Positions 43,874-52,863 of a stretch of DNA of 64,000 nucleotides are shown here, piece after piece. Where the stretch lies: assembly GCA_003134655.1 (NCBI GenBank), contig PLBY01000152.1, positions 47,129 through 111,128 on the forward strand, written 5' to 3'. A program made the position numbers and the translations under genes. The notes under the pieces were generated by a model, which was given only the letters and a program-made list of their open reading frames with translations, searched no databases and was not told the DNA's origin. The DNA is from Acidobacteriaceae bacterium. GTDB taxonomy: Bacteria; Acidobacteriota; Terriglobia; Terriglobales; Acidobacteriaceae. Position 1 is the first letter of the stretch; each line of letters starts with the position of its first letter.

Positions 43874-45793
43874 TCACTTCCCTTTGTTCCCTTTAGGTTT
43901 CACCGACGGCGCGGTCGAGGTCACACTTCCATCCGAATTATGCGCGGTGGAGTGGCACATCAGCGTGCAGGTATTGGTGCCGTGGTTGTAAGCGATGGGA
44001 GCGGCGCCGTTCGCGCCTACGACGTTGCCGTCGAAATTCACCAGCCGCTCACCGGTGATGGTCGGTGACGTGGCTCCGTTTCCGTGCGCAGTGTGGCAGA
44101 CCGAGCAGCTGAACCCATACTGATAGGAATGCAGATTGTGCTGCGGAAAGCTGGTGTTCGCGAAGATTTGAGTGAGATCGTGGCACTTCGCGCACATCGA
44201 GAAGGGGCCGGCGACGCTGGTATCCGGATTGGGGAAAAGATTCGTAACCGGTCCGCCGGGGACGGCCGCCTGACTGAACTGATAGTTGCGCTCAAGAATG
44301 TGCGAGTTGATTGATCCATGCGGACCATTCGGTCCGGCGCCGCCGAACTCACGGTTGTCGTCGCTGTTGTGGCAGTCGGTGCAAAAGATCTGAGTACCGA
44401 CCAGGCGCGCCGATGCCAGTCCCTTCTCGTCGAGCATGTTCACCAACAGGCTGGGTTGCGGCAGTGGACTGGATCGAGCGTGAGTCACCGGATGGCTCGA
44501 CGTCGCCGTCGAGGCGAGTTCCGGGATGATGTTCAACGAATCCGGAGCCGAGACGACTCGAATGGACGCGTAACCGTAAATCACCATCCGCTGCTTGCCG
44601 ACGCTGGTTCCGTGACAACGCAGACAGGTTTCATATTGATTGACGGCTGGAATGATCGCAGTGATGCCGTCGAGCGCACTGATGCCGGTTGCGCCAGACT
44701 GCGGCGGACGAATGGTGGGTGGCGCGGAAAACTGCAACTCCGGATTGGAGGCGTGCGCGCTGTGGCAATCCACGCAAGTGGCGTGCCGGTTGTTGTTCAG
44801 CAGCGGCGTTTCGCCGGCATCGTGGAAGTTATTTCCCGAGGGCATGGGATGGCTGACCTTCGCCACCTCGGCCATGATGTTGGGAATCGCCGGCGATAAA
44901 TAGGTGCCGCCGCCGTGGCAAGTCATGCAACTCTGGGTGACCGGATCATACGACGGGGCCGAGGGTGCCGCTGGCCGAAGCAGACGGGCCGGAGCGACCG
45001 AATCGTGCGACATGTGGCACGACGTGCAGGCATTCACGCCGACGGTGGCGTACGCACCGGCGTGGGCGTCGGGGGAAACCTGATTCGTGGCAGTCTGATG
45101 GATGCTGTTGGTGAATCCAGCCAGCGGATTGACCTGTCCCTGCACCACTCGCGTCGGATCGTGGCACGCCAGACACATCTGCGCGTTGGAACTGTCGCGC
45201 ACCAGAAAGTTCTGCGCAATCTTGTCGACATTCTGAACGTGCGGATCGTGGCAACTCGTGCATTCGATGTTGCTGTTAATCAGTTTCACTGCTCCTGTAG
45301 GATCGGCAGTCTTGCCTTGCGTGGCCAGCGAGGCGACCAGGTTTGAAGCATCTTTCAGCGGGATTACCAGGCTGAACGGGTGCGAACCGGTCAGGGTGGT
45401 GCCGAAGGAATCAGCCGCGTTCATCGATCCAACTGTCGGCAACTGTCCGTAAGCCGCGGACTGTCCGACGCCCACGGTTCCGTCATGACAACTTAAACAC
45501 AGGCTGCTGGTGACGCCCAGCGTGGGCTGCGTGTTGCCCAGATTGGGATCGGTCGTGCTGCTGTAAGGCACGTACGACTTCTGCGACAGCTTCTGATTCC
45601 AGAGTGGCGTGTTGCCGCCCAATCCACTGTGCGGAGCGTGGCAGAACGTGCAACCAAGACTCCCCTGCGAATAGACCGACGCGCCACTGGACAGAGTCAG
45701 ATTGTGCATGCCCAGCACATCTCCGTTGGGCTGCACCTGGGCAAAACTCTGCGCGACGACGAACAGGCACGCCAGCGTCAGGAGGGGCTTCAA
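43874..45793 (-). CDS. Twelve-haem c-type cytochrome of the porin-cytochrome cluster
   Basis: The signal peptide (residues 1-18, ending AQSFAQ) is followed by 11 CXXCH motifs and one CX3CH (CTLMCH, 609-614), for 12 possible haems over 639 residues. The first part (DVLGMHNLTLSSG...CTFCHAPHSG...CLSCHDGTVG) is similar to the start of the 4-haem cytochrome at 50181. Most motifs are of the doubled-CXXCH form. Size and context suggest a periplasmic or surface electron carrier. The start overlaps the preceding NHL gene by 4 bp, so the two are coupled. A short Lys/Gly tail ends the protein. Confidence 0.9.
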   Translation of the reverse strand: MKPLLTLACLFVVAQSFAQVQPNGDVLGMHNLTLSSGASVYSQGSLGCTFCHAPHSGLGGNTPLWNQKLSQKSYVPYSSTTDPNLGNTQPTLGVTSSLCLSCHDGTVGVGQSAAYGQLPTVGSMNAADSFGTTLTGSHPFSLVIPLKDASNLVASLATQGKTADPTGAVKLINSNIECTSCHDPHVQNVDKIAQNFLVRDSSNAQMCLACHDPTRVVQGQVNPLAGFTNSIHQTATNQVSPDAHAGAYATVGVNACTSCHMSHDSVAPARLLRPAAPSAPSYDPVTQSCMTCHGGGTYLSPAIPNIMAEVAKVSHPMPSGNNFHDAGETPLLNNNRHATCVDCHSAHASNPELQFSAPPTIRPPQSGATGISALDGITAIIPAVNQYETCLRCHGTSVGKQRMVIYGYASIRVVSAPDSLNIIPELASTATSSHPVTHARSSPLPQPSLLVNMLDEKGLASARLVGTQIFCTDCHNSDDNREFGGAGPNGPHGSINSHILERNYQFSQAAVPGGPVTNLFPNPDTSVAGPFSMCAKCHDLTQIFANTSFPQHNLHSYQYGFSCSVCHTAHGNGATSPTITGERLVNFDGNVVGANGAAPIAYNHGTNTCTLMCHSTAHNSDGSVTSTAPSVKPKGNKGK

Positions 45794-46908
45794 GGCTGCT
45801 TCCTCCCCTCGGCCGTCTGCGTCACGCCGTAGTAGTGAAATACCTGAACGCGACGGTTGAAGGAGTCGACCACGTAAATGCGATCGTAATTGTCAATTTG
45901 CAGTCCCGTTGGCAATTGAAACTGTTCTGCCCCCGTTCCTTTTCCGCCGAAGTAATACAGCAGTTGCCCTTGTTCGTCGAAGACCTGCACCACGCCCCAG
46001 GCTCCATCGACTACATACAAGTGCGATTCGGAATCAAAGCCGATTCCTTTGGGCCGGAAGATCCATCCCGCACCGTCTCCAACCTTCCCGATGGCGTAGC
46101 GGAATGTGCCGGAGCGGTCGAACACCTGAACCCGAAAATTCATGGCGTCAACCACCGCCAGATCCTGTCCATGCAGCCGCAGTTCGGTGGGATAGTTGAA
46201 CTCGCCGTCGCTGGTGCCCGTCCTTCCGATGGTCTGCAGCACGCTGCCCTGCATGTCCATCACGAAAATCTTGTTACGCAGCGTGTCGGTAACGTAAATG
46301 CGCTGGGCCGCGGAATCCACGGCAATGCCCGTGGGACGCTTGAAATATCCTTCTCCACGTTTCAGGCTGCCGATCGCGCGGCGGTACTTGCCGTTGGCAT
46401 CGAACACAAAGACCTTGCCCGACTCTGAATCGGTTACATAGATATTGTCTTGGGCATCGACGGCCACGCATTGCGGCGTGAGCATGGGATCCTTCCCTGC
46501 ATCGCGCCGCGAGAGGAACTTATATTTCTGGTGCTCGAAGTCGAAGATGTGCACGCCGGACGCCGCTACATCGGTCACAATGATGCGTCCGCGCGAATCG
46601 GTGACCACGCTGTAGGGGCTGACCAGATAATGAAAATCGGGTTGGCCTGCGATGACGTCGACCACGCGGGTCCAGAAACTGCGCTTGGGCTTGACCTCGC
46701 GCTCCAGACTGAAGCTGCGCTCGAATGAGAGCTTGCGTCCTCCATCCATCAGCAAGTCGGGTGCGGAGGGTGCGACGGTTTCTTTCGGACGCTTCGCCGC
46801 TCCCGCCGGGGACGCCAGCAACAGTGCGAGCGCAACCGTCAGCCCGGCAAGAGCCAGTCCGCTGCGGACAACCGCTCTGCCTCGATCGTCTAGAAGAAGT
46901 CGAACCAT
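45790..46908 (-). CDS. NHL-repeat beta-propeller protein (cluster, downstream)
   Basis: The protein has a short hydrophobic start (residues 16-35) and about six NHL repeats with motifs such as IIVTDVAASGVHIFDF, NIYVTDSESGKVFVF, RIYVTDTLRNKIFVM and HLYVVDGAWGVVQVF. NHL propellers act as protein-binding platforms. Neither catalytic nor haem motifs are seen. It lies between the barrel and cytochrome genes with overlaps on both sides, so it is probably part of the conduit complex or its assembly. Confidence 0.88.
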   Translation of the reverse strand: MVRLLLDDRGRAVVRSGLALAGLTVALALLLASPAGAAKRPKETVAPSAPDLLMDGGRKLSFERSFSLEREVKPKRSFWTRVVDVIAGQPDFHYLVSPYSVVTDSRGRIIVTDVAASGVHIFDFEHQKYKFLSRRDAGKDPMLTPQCVAVDAQDNIYVTDSESGKVFVFDANGKYRRAIGSLKRGEGYFKRPTGIAVDSAAQRIYVTDTLRNKIFVMDMQGSVLQTIGRTGTSDGEFNYPTELRLHGQDLAVVDAMNFRVQVFDRSGTFRYAIGKVGDGAGWIFRPKGIGFDSESHLYVVDGAWGVVQVFDEQGQLLYYFGGKGTGAEQFQLPTGLQIDNYDRIYVVDSFNRRVQVFHYYGVTQTAEGRKQP

Positions 46909-48743
46909 CTGGAGATACCCACAAAATAAGCTGTCGTGTTGGCTGGCGCTCCCACGGCGCTGATGCCCTGCGTGAAGCGCGTGTACCCGGCCTGCAGTCC
47001 GATCCTGCGTAGATGGTACTGCACCTGGGCGTTGAAAATTTCGGTGTTGTTGTGCGAGATCGTCTGGCCGATAGTGTTGCTGATGGCGCGATTGAAGCTG
47101 CCGGCGATGACCAGTCGACGCATCGGCGTCACCGAGATGCCGCCACCGTAGCTCGATCCACTGAAGGTGATGACGTTCGTCACCCCCGGCGTACCGGCAA
47201 CCGGAACCAGTCCGCCTGCGCCCAACAGGGAGATGCCGGTCCCCTGGGTGTAATTACCGGTGAGATTGTATTTCCGCCAGCCGAGCGACGTGGAATAGCC
47301 TTCGCCGTGGCTGCTCGTTCCCTGGTAGTTGGTCAAGCCGCTGTGGTTTCCGTTGAAAGCGGCGGTCCACTGCAGCCCGGTCGGCAGACGGCGATGCACG
47401 TTCGCGCTGTAGCTGTAGTAGGAACTGGTGTAGGTAACCAGGATCGACTGCACGTTCTGGGCGTAGCTGAATACGCCAGAAGTCTGCCACCCCTTGATCC
47501 TGTGAAAATAGTTCACGTTGCCTACAAACCCCAGAGAGTTCGTGCCTTGGCCGTTGCTGCTATCGATGACTGAACCGGAGAAAGTGAACATATCGAGCAG
47601 CCGCTTCCCGTACGTTAACGTGCCACTCATGAATGTTCCTGTGAAGCTCTTCCCGAAGTAGTACTGGTCGTAATAGGTGGCTTGTGCCGAGGCCCCGAGG
47701 AAGTTGGTGATCTGGTAACCCGCTCCTCCGCCGATCGTCGAGGAGTGCGCCCCCGAACCCAGGTTGATTCCGGGCTCCGTAGTGCCGGTGCCGGCAACGC
47801 TTTGCGCGAAGTATCCGTTCAGGTTGCTGGTGTAGTTCTCATTCACATTGAGTGAAAGTTTGGGGGTTGGGTGAAAGCTGGCACCCGTGTTTAAGATGTC
47901 GTCGGTGTAGCTCGATGTATTCGAGATTTGCCCCGCGTTCGAAGAATAGCTGCTGTCCGCCGAAGCTCGGTTGTAGTTCACAAAGAACTGGCCATTGAGC
48001 GGCAGGTCGTGCTGCGCCCCGACTCCCACGTCATTTCCCCTGGAATCCTGTTCCGACGACTGCTGTCCCGAGAGGAATTGAGGGAATTTGGAACTCAGAC
48101 TGTTACGGTCGTAATAAGCATTCAGACGAAATCCAACAATCTGATAGTTCGAGTGGACGTTGAAGAGCCGGTTGGTGGCGTTCGTCTGCTCGCTCGTTCC
48201 ATAAACCGTGCCGCTGCCGCCGCCTTGTGAATATCCGACCGACAGTGTAGGCAAATTCGGCAACAACGCGCTCCAGTTGATACCGAATCCCTGGTCATTG
48301 CCTACGGTGGTGAAGCTGGGCTGTCCGACCAAGCCCAGGGTCCCGCTGGTATTGCGGTCATAGTGGTAGCTGACGGAGCCGGGGAAATGGCTGCCCGAGA
48401 ACAGGTTCGCACTCGTATTGATGCCAGTAGCACCGGTTAGAGATTGATAGCTGGAGTTGGCCCGCGACTGGTTGTAGTAGGGAGTGGCATTAAACGAGAT
48501 GAAGTTGGGATTGTAGTAGTAACCCGAGAGTTGGCCGTCAAGTCCGAAAGTCAAGGAATGGTCCGAAGGGATTGCGTCGCCATAGCCTCCCGCATAGCCA
48601 AATGTCACCATGGCTCCCGCTTTCAGCTTCGTATTCTCTCCGATGGAAAGCTCATTGGATGACGATTGTGGTGGGCTCTGGGCACAGACGAGTTGAGCCA
48701 TCACCAGAACGGCTAGTCCGATGATGCGATTCGCAACTTTCAT
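46890..48743 (-). CDS. Outer-membrane beta-barrel of the cytochrome cluster
   Basis: I use the ATG at 48743. The 617-residue protein has a signal peptide (to LVCAQS, residue 22) and alternating hydrophobic/polar strands rich in Tyr, Asn, Ser and Gly, as in large barrels. It ends ISRWFDFF, with the aromatic C-terminal residue that BAM recognises. No CXXCH or CXXC is present. Position between cytochromes and NHL proteins suggests the porin of a porin-cytochrome conduit. Sequence similarity to MtrB/OmbB is not obvious. Overlaps the downstream NHL start by 19 bp. Confidence 0.75.
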   Translation of the reverse strand: MKVANRIIGLAVLVMAQLVCAQSPPQSSSNELSIGENTKLKAGAMVTFGYAGGYGDAIPSDHSLTFGLDGQLSGYYYNPNFISFNATPYYNQSRANSSYQSLTGATGINTSANLFSGSHFPGSVSYHYDRNTSGTLGLVGQPSFTTVGNDQGFGINWSALLPNLPTLSVGYSQGGGSGTVYGTSEQTNATNRLFNVHSNYQIVGFRLNAYYDRNSLSSKFPQFLSGQQSSEQDSRGNDVGVGAQHDLPLNGQFFVNYNRASADSSYSSNAGQISNTSSYTDDILNTGASFHPTPKLSLNVNENYTSNLNGYFAQSVAGTGTTEPGINLGSGAHSSTIGGGAGYQITNFLGASAQATYYDQYYFGKSFTGTFMSGTLTYGKRLLDMFTFSGSVIDSSNGQGTNSLGFVGNVNYFHRIKGWQTSGVFSYAQNVQSILVTYTSSYYSYSANVHRRLPTGLQWTAAFNGNHSGLTNYQGTSSHGEGYSTSLGWRKYNLTGNYTQGTGISLLGAGGLVPVAGTPGVTNVITFSGSSYGGGISVTPMRRLVIAGSFNRAISNTIGQTISHNNTEIFNAQVQYHLRRIGLQAGYTRFTQGISAVGAPANTTAYFVGISRWFDFF

Positions 48744-48976
48744 TCCCGCAACGACCCTTCTGGCCAGAGGCTCAGAAAACCACCTGCACTTCACCTTCTA
48801 GAAGGCACAACGGTTGCCAAAGGCAAGGGCCGTAACGAATTCGTATTTCATTGAAAAAAAGGGGGTTACTAGCACGGCGAGAACATGGTTTAGGGCCGGA
48901 ACGCGAGCGGGTGCGGCATATCACCCGCCCCGCGAGTTGAAATACACAACAACGAGAGAGCGACCACAATAAGCCC

Positions 48977-49050
48977 TGTCATCCTGAACGAAGTGAAGGA
49001 TCTATGTACTCCCGGGAGTGCATAGATCCTTCACTTCGTTCAGGATGACA
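48977..49050. repeat. Near-perfect 74-bp palindrome, GTCATCCTGA family
   Basis: The two 37-base halves are reverse complements except for one G-T position in the middle (49007/49020). Ends are TGTCATCCTGAACG and its inverse. It shares ends with the 172-bp element at 30843. It lies 29 bp past the PpiC gene stop and could terminate its transcript. Confidence 0.85.
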
Positions 49051-49078
49051 AGATGAAATCGTGTTACGGTCTTGCGAA

Positions 49079-50101
49079 CTAGACCATTTCGATCTTCGCC
49101 TTGGCCCGCAACTGCTTCGCGAGATTCGATCGCAGCTTCTCGTACTTGCTCTTAAGAAGATCTGTCTTCAGTTCGCTCTTGACCTCCGACAGCGGTTTCG
49201 TACGCGCCGGAGTGTTGGCATTCAGCCGGATGATGGTGTAAGCGCTCTCAATTCGAATTAATCCGCTGACCTGGCCCGACTGCATGCCCTGCAGCGTCTT
49301 GACCACCTGGGGCGGCAGCTTATCGCTCGACACGGCCTTGTGGTCGCCCATGTTCACCCTGAAATCGTCCTCAGAGATCTTCTCCGCCAGCAGCCCGAAG
49401 TCCTGATAACTCTTCGTTGCCTTGGCTTGGTGCAGTGCATCCTCGGCTTTCTTCTGGGCTTGCTTCGCCTGCTCGGGCGTGTCCTTTAACGGAGGAACGA
49501 TGGAAATGCTCTGGAATGTGAACGTCTCCGGCTGGCTGAAGCGAGCCGCATTCTTGGCGTAATAGGCCTGTATTTCCGCGGGAGTTACTGTGTCTTTGAG
49601 TTCTACGTCCGTCTTCAGCACCTGCTCGATCAGCAACGAACGCCGGATCTGCTGGCGCAATTGTTGCTCCGAACCGTGCATCTCAGTCTGAAGGTATTGC
49701 TGATATTGGTCCGGACTATTGAACTGCTTTCGGAATTCGGCCTCAGCGTGCGTCAACTTCTCGGCGGGAACAGTGAGCTTGCGCCGCACCGCTTCCTGGT
49801 ACACCAACTCCTCGAAAATGATCATCTCCAGCGCGCCTTGTCGGATGGCCGCTTCCTGTGCCTTGGGAAAACCATTGTGCTGTTGGGCGTAAGGAAAAAT
49901 GGCGTACATCTCGCGCAGCAGGTCGCGGTCGGTCAGCACCGCCCCGTTCACGCGCGCCACTGGTTTGTCGCTCACTTGCAGAGGCGAGGTCTGGGCAGAG
50001 GCGGTGTTCGAGATCGCGCTCGGAGCATGTGAAGCCACTTGCGCTGAAGCAGCCGAGAGGGCCACAGCCAGGAACGTGCAGATGGGAAGTTGGTATTTCA
50101 T
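49079..50101 (-). CDS. SurA/PpiC-type peptidyl-prolyl isomerase and foldase
   Basis: The 340-residue exported protein (signal to about residue 20) has a SurA-like N-terminal helical domain (KPVARVNGAVLTDRDLLREM, then QEAAIRQGALEMIIFEELVY) and one parvulin domain (about 185-290, with FTFQSISIVPPL and GLIRIESAYTIIRLN). Such proteins escort outer-membrane barrels and isomerise proline bonds. A terminator at 50131-50161 separates it from the upstream cytochrome. It is the first gene of a unit that continues with the barrel, which it probably helps fold. Confidence 0.9.
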   Translation of the reverse strand: MKYQLPICTFLAVALSAASAQVASHAPSAISNTASAQTSPLQVSDKPVARVNGAVLTDRDLLREMYAIFPYAQQHNGFPKAQEAAIRQGALEMIIFEELVYQEAVRRKLTVPAEKLTHAEAEFRKQFNSPDQYQQYLQTEMHGSEQQLRQQIRRSLLIEQVLKTDVELKDTVTPAEIQAYYAKNAARFSQPETFTFQSISIVPPLKDTPEQAKQAQKKAEDALHQAKATKSYQDFGLLAEKISEDDFRVNMGDHKAVSSDKLPPQVVKTLQGMQSGQVSGLIRIESAYTIIRLNANTPARTKPLSEVKSELKTDLLKSKYEKLRSNLAKQLRAKAKIEMV

Positions 50102-50130
50102 ATTTCCTCGCTCGGTTCTTCGTGAAGTTC

Positions 50131-50161
50131 AAAAAATAAGGGGAGAGTAATCCTCTCCCCT
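50131..50161 (-). terminator. Rho-independent terminator after the 4-haem cytochrome
   Basis: In minus-strand direction a perfect 9-bp stem (AGGGGAGAG/CTCTCCCCT, 50139-50161, 5-base loop) is followed by TATTTTTTG. It is 20 bases past the cytochrome stop. Confidence 0.9.
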
Positions 50162-50180
50162 CTGTTGCACATCAACTCGC

Positions 50181-51125
50181 CTACTGGAACAGCGTCTTGA
50201 TGGTGTTGGTGTTGTTAGCTTCGTTCGACTCGCCAAAGTGGCACTGACGGCAGAACTGTGTCGTCGAGGGCGCTTGCTGACCCTTGGTGCCAACTGTGTC
50301 GACGTTCGGGTTGTACGGACCATTGATGAAGAAGTAGGTCGCGTAGAACTTGCCGCCGCCGTCGCCAGCGACCGGGCTGTTCGTGCTCGACGAGTACACG
50401 GTCATGACGTGCTGGTTATGGCAGGTGGTGCACAGTACATAAGGCGTGCCGGCTGCAGTGATACCGTACTGCGGGCCCCATTTTCCAGGTGCGATCGCCG
50501 GATAGCCGTAGTTCGCTACGAACGTTGCGTACTGGGATCCAGAAGTTACCGTGAAGTTTGGATTGGCCCAGACCACACCGCTAGTGGCACCCTGCATCGG
50601 GGCGCCGTAGCTAACCATCGTTGCGTTAGTGCCCACTGGGTGATCGTTCTCGTAGTTGTTGACAGTCGAACCGTCATTGCCGAGCAAAGTCGGAATCGGC
50701 TGCGTGCCGTATGCGGTATTGGTCAGAAGGCCAATCTTCTGTTCGTAGGACTGGTTGGCCATCATGTTCTTCGCCGTGACGTTGCCGTCATGGCAGCTGA
50801 GGCAAAGCATGATTCCGCCCACATCAGAACTGGCCGAAGTCAGGTTAGCCGGCAGAACTTCCGTGTATTTCCCGCCGTCGCCGAACGCGATGGTCGCTCC
50901 ATACAGGGGGCTGGCATCCTGTCCCCACAATGCATAGTTGCCGGAATCGGTGGTGCCGGTCTGGCCGGAGCCACGCGATCCGCTATGCGGTTGGTGACAG
51001 CCCGCGCAACCGCGGCCGCCATTGTTGTGCGCGCCGAGGACGTCAACCGTGGATGTGGCATTCTGCGCCACCACGAAGGCCCCGACGGCCAGTACGAACA
51101 TTACAACTAACATCGCTTTCTTCAT
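50181..51125 (-). CDS. Four-haem c-type cytochrome, secreted
   Basis: The signal peptide (residues 1-20, ending FVVAQ) precedes four CXXCH motifs (CAGCH, CLSCH, CTTCH, CRQCH) spread over 314 residues, an unusually low haem density. The long haem-free middle (about 120-225) is Gly/Asn/Tyr-rich, like a surface-exposed beta region. Its first 110 residues resemble the start of the 12-haem cytochrome. A terminator follows the gene, so its expression can be set separately from the barrel unit. GGAGG lies upstream of the ATG. Confidence 0.88.
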   Translation of the reverse strand: MKKAMLVVMFVLAVGAFVVAQNATSTVDVLGAHNNGGRGCAGCHQPHSGSRGSGQTGTTDSGNYALWGQDASPLYGATIAFGDGGKYTEVLPANLTSASSDVGGIMLCLSCHDGNVTAKNMMANQSYEQKIGLLTNTAYGTQPIPTLLGNDGSTVNNYENDHPVGTNATMVSYGAPMQGATSGVVWANPNFTVTSGSQYATFVANYGYPAIAPGKWGPQYGITAAGTPYVLCTTCHNQHVMTVYSSSTNSPVAGDGGGKFYATYFFINGPYNPNVDTVGTKGQQAPSTTQFCRQCHFGESNEANNTNTIKTLFQ

Positions 51126-51586
51126 AAAATTTCACGACCTCCATGAATGATGTGTTTCAAGTGTTACTGAACTCCCAGAGGCTTAGGCCGTGGGCTGCGT
51201 TTTGTGCCTGGGCACTCGTCGTAGCCGCCTCTCGTCCTCTATTACTGCAAGTGGCCGCCCGAACTCTGAGAACTGCCTCATTTTCAGAGGTTTGACTGCC
51301 AAGCCACTGATTCCACTAGGCTTGCTTCCTGAGCCGCAGCCTAGCTCGGTTACGGGGAATTCTAAGGAACTGGGGGAAAAGAACCACCTAGTAGTGCTGC
51401 GTGGTGAAATGCCCCAGTTGGAAAGATCTGCGTCGGAGGTGTTGCGAAATGCAGCAAAGGGCCGCAGGAGCGCAACTCACGCTCATCGTAGAGACGTAGC
51501 TTGCTACGTCTCGGCCCACTGCACCCGAAATGGTGGTAGGAGAGACGTAGCAAGCTACGTCTCTACGAGGGCGACGAATGTGCGGC
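51126..51586. other. Intergenic region with two palindromes
   Basis: The 461 bp between the NHL gene stop and the 4-haem cytochrome start has no gene. Two copies of the GAGACGTAGC palindrome (51491-51512, 51541-51564) lie next to the NHL stop, where they could end its transcript. The part nearest the cytochrome (51126-51180) would hold its promoter; I cannot name a clear -35/-10 pair. Confidence 0.5.
51491..51564. repeat. Paired palindromes GAGACGTAGC...GCTACGTCTC, copies 2 and 3
   Basis: Copy 2 is at 51491-51512 (centre TT) and copy 3 at 51541-51564 (centre AA), so the two are in opposite orientation 28 bp apart, as in a REPIN. A single copy is at 22693-22716. Confidence 0.75.
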
Positions 51587-52858
51587 TTACTTGCTCTGGG
51601 GGCTCTTGGCTTCGGCCGCTGGCACGGCTGTGGGCGCCGGTTCTTTGCTCCCCGCAGCCTTCTTCATGCGCTGAGCTTCCCGGTCTTTGTTGAGCTGCTC
51701 GGCTTCGGCGTCGGTTACGTAGCGGAATTGCTGTACCCGGCCGGGATACATTTCCGAAGTGAACACGCGGTTGTTCTTGTCGGTGGCGATGCCGACCAGT
51801 CCCTGAAACTGACCCGGCAGCAAACCGTGCCCGCCGAAACTGATCAGTAATTGCGCGTCCTTATTGAACACCTGAACGCGGTCCTGCATGCCGTCCGCCA
51901 CCCAAATGTGGCCATCACTGTCAATCGCGACTCCCTTGGGGCGGGCGAAGTATCCCGGGCCATCGCCGGCTTTGCCGAAGGTGCTGACAAATTTTCCGTC
52001 GGCGTCGAAGATCTCGATGCGATTGTTCAACGTATCGCAAACATAGAGATTGCCATCCTGATCAACCGCGACCGCCGTGGGCTTCGAAAAGTCGCCCGGC
52101 GTGGTGAGTTCGTGTTTGTGTCCGGTGGTGCCGATCTTGCGCAGGAGTTTGAAGCTGTCAGCGTCATAGACCAGGACCTGATCCAGTTCCACGTCGGCAA
52201 CATAGAGCAGGCGGTTCTCTTTGTCGAGCGCCAACCCGCCGGGACTCACCATCCCTTCCGTGATCACGTCTTCCGCCTTATGAGTCGCATCGAATACCAA
52301 AATGTGATGCAGCCCCGGATCGGATACGAACAGGCGATCATTGTCGTCCATGGCGAGACCAATAATGCGGTCGAAATGGGCATGGGCCTTGTTCTTGATC
52401 AGCTCCACTTCGCGCGTTTCGGTGTTGAAGATGAAAATGGCGCCGACTTTCTGATCGGCCACGTACAGGTTGTTCTTAGAGTCCACGGCCAGACCGTAGG
52501 GCTCAGCTAACTGGAACAGAACCTTGCCGTTTTCATTGACGGGCTGGGTACCGGCGAGGCGATCCATCCATTTCTGTTTCTTGTTATTGGGAGTATCGAC
52601 CTGCGAGAGCTTTTGCGCCGAATAAAAGGCCTGGTACCGGACGCGCGCAATGGCCGGCGGGTTCGGCCAAACAATATTCGAGTAATCGATGACCTGAGCT
52701 TTCTTGGGCTCGGCATCCGCGGTCTTTTTCTTCTTGTCGGCAAACGTCGCCATGGGCGCGAGCAGCATCAGGCTCAACAGAATCAGGCCCGCGAGCAGGT
52801 TTCTACGATTGCCCATCATTCTTTTCCTCGCTTGCGAAATCGCACTCATTTTCTTCAT
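51587..52858 (-). CDS. NHL-repeat beta-propeller protein (cluster, upstream)
   Basis: I start at MKKMSAISQ, five bases past the 16-haem cytochrome stop. A signal peptide (to about residue 40, ending TFADK) precedes a Lys-rich linker and six NHL repeats, with motifs NLYVADQKVGAIFIF, RLFVSDPGLHHILVF, LYVADVELDQVLVY, NLYVCDTLNNRIEIF and IWVADGMQDRVQVF. The C-terminal tail (about 385-423) is helical then Pro/Ala-rich. It is not a close copy of the other NHL protein. Probably an exported scaffold for the cytochrome complex. Confidence 0.88.
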   Translation of the reverse strand: MKKMSAISQARKRMMGNRRNLLAGLILLSLMLLAPMATFADKKKKTADAEPKKAQVIDYSNIVWPNPPAIARVRYQAFYSAQKLSQVDTPNNKKQKWMDRLAGTQPVNENGKVLFQLAEPYGLAVDSKNNLYVADQKVGAIFIFNTETREVELIKNKAHAHFDRIIGLAMDDNDRLFVSDPGLHHILVFDATHKAEDVITEGMVSPGGLALDKENRLLYVADVELDQVLVYDADSFKLLRKIGTTGHKHELTTPGDFSKPTAVAVDQDGNLYVCDTLNNRIEIFDADGKFVSTFGKAGDGPGYFARPKGVAIDSDGHIWVADGMQDRVQVFNKDAQLLISFGGHGLLPGQFQGLVGIATDKNNRVFTSEMYPGRVQQFRYVTDAEAEQLNKDREAQRMKKAAGSKEPAPTAVPAAEAKSPQSK

Positions 52859-52863
52859 AAGCA

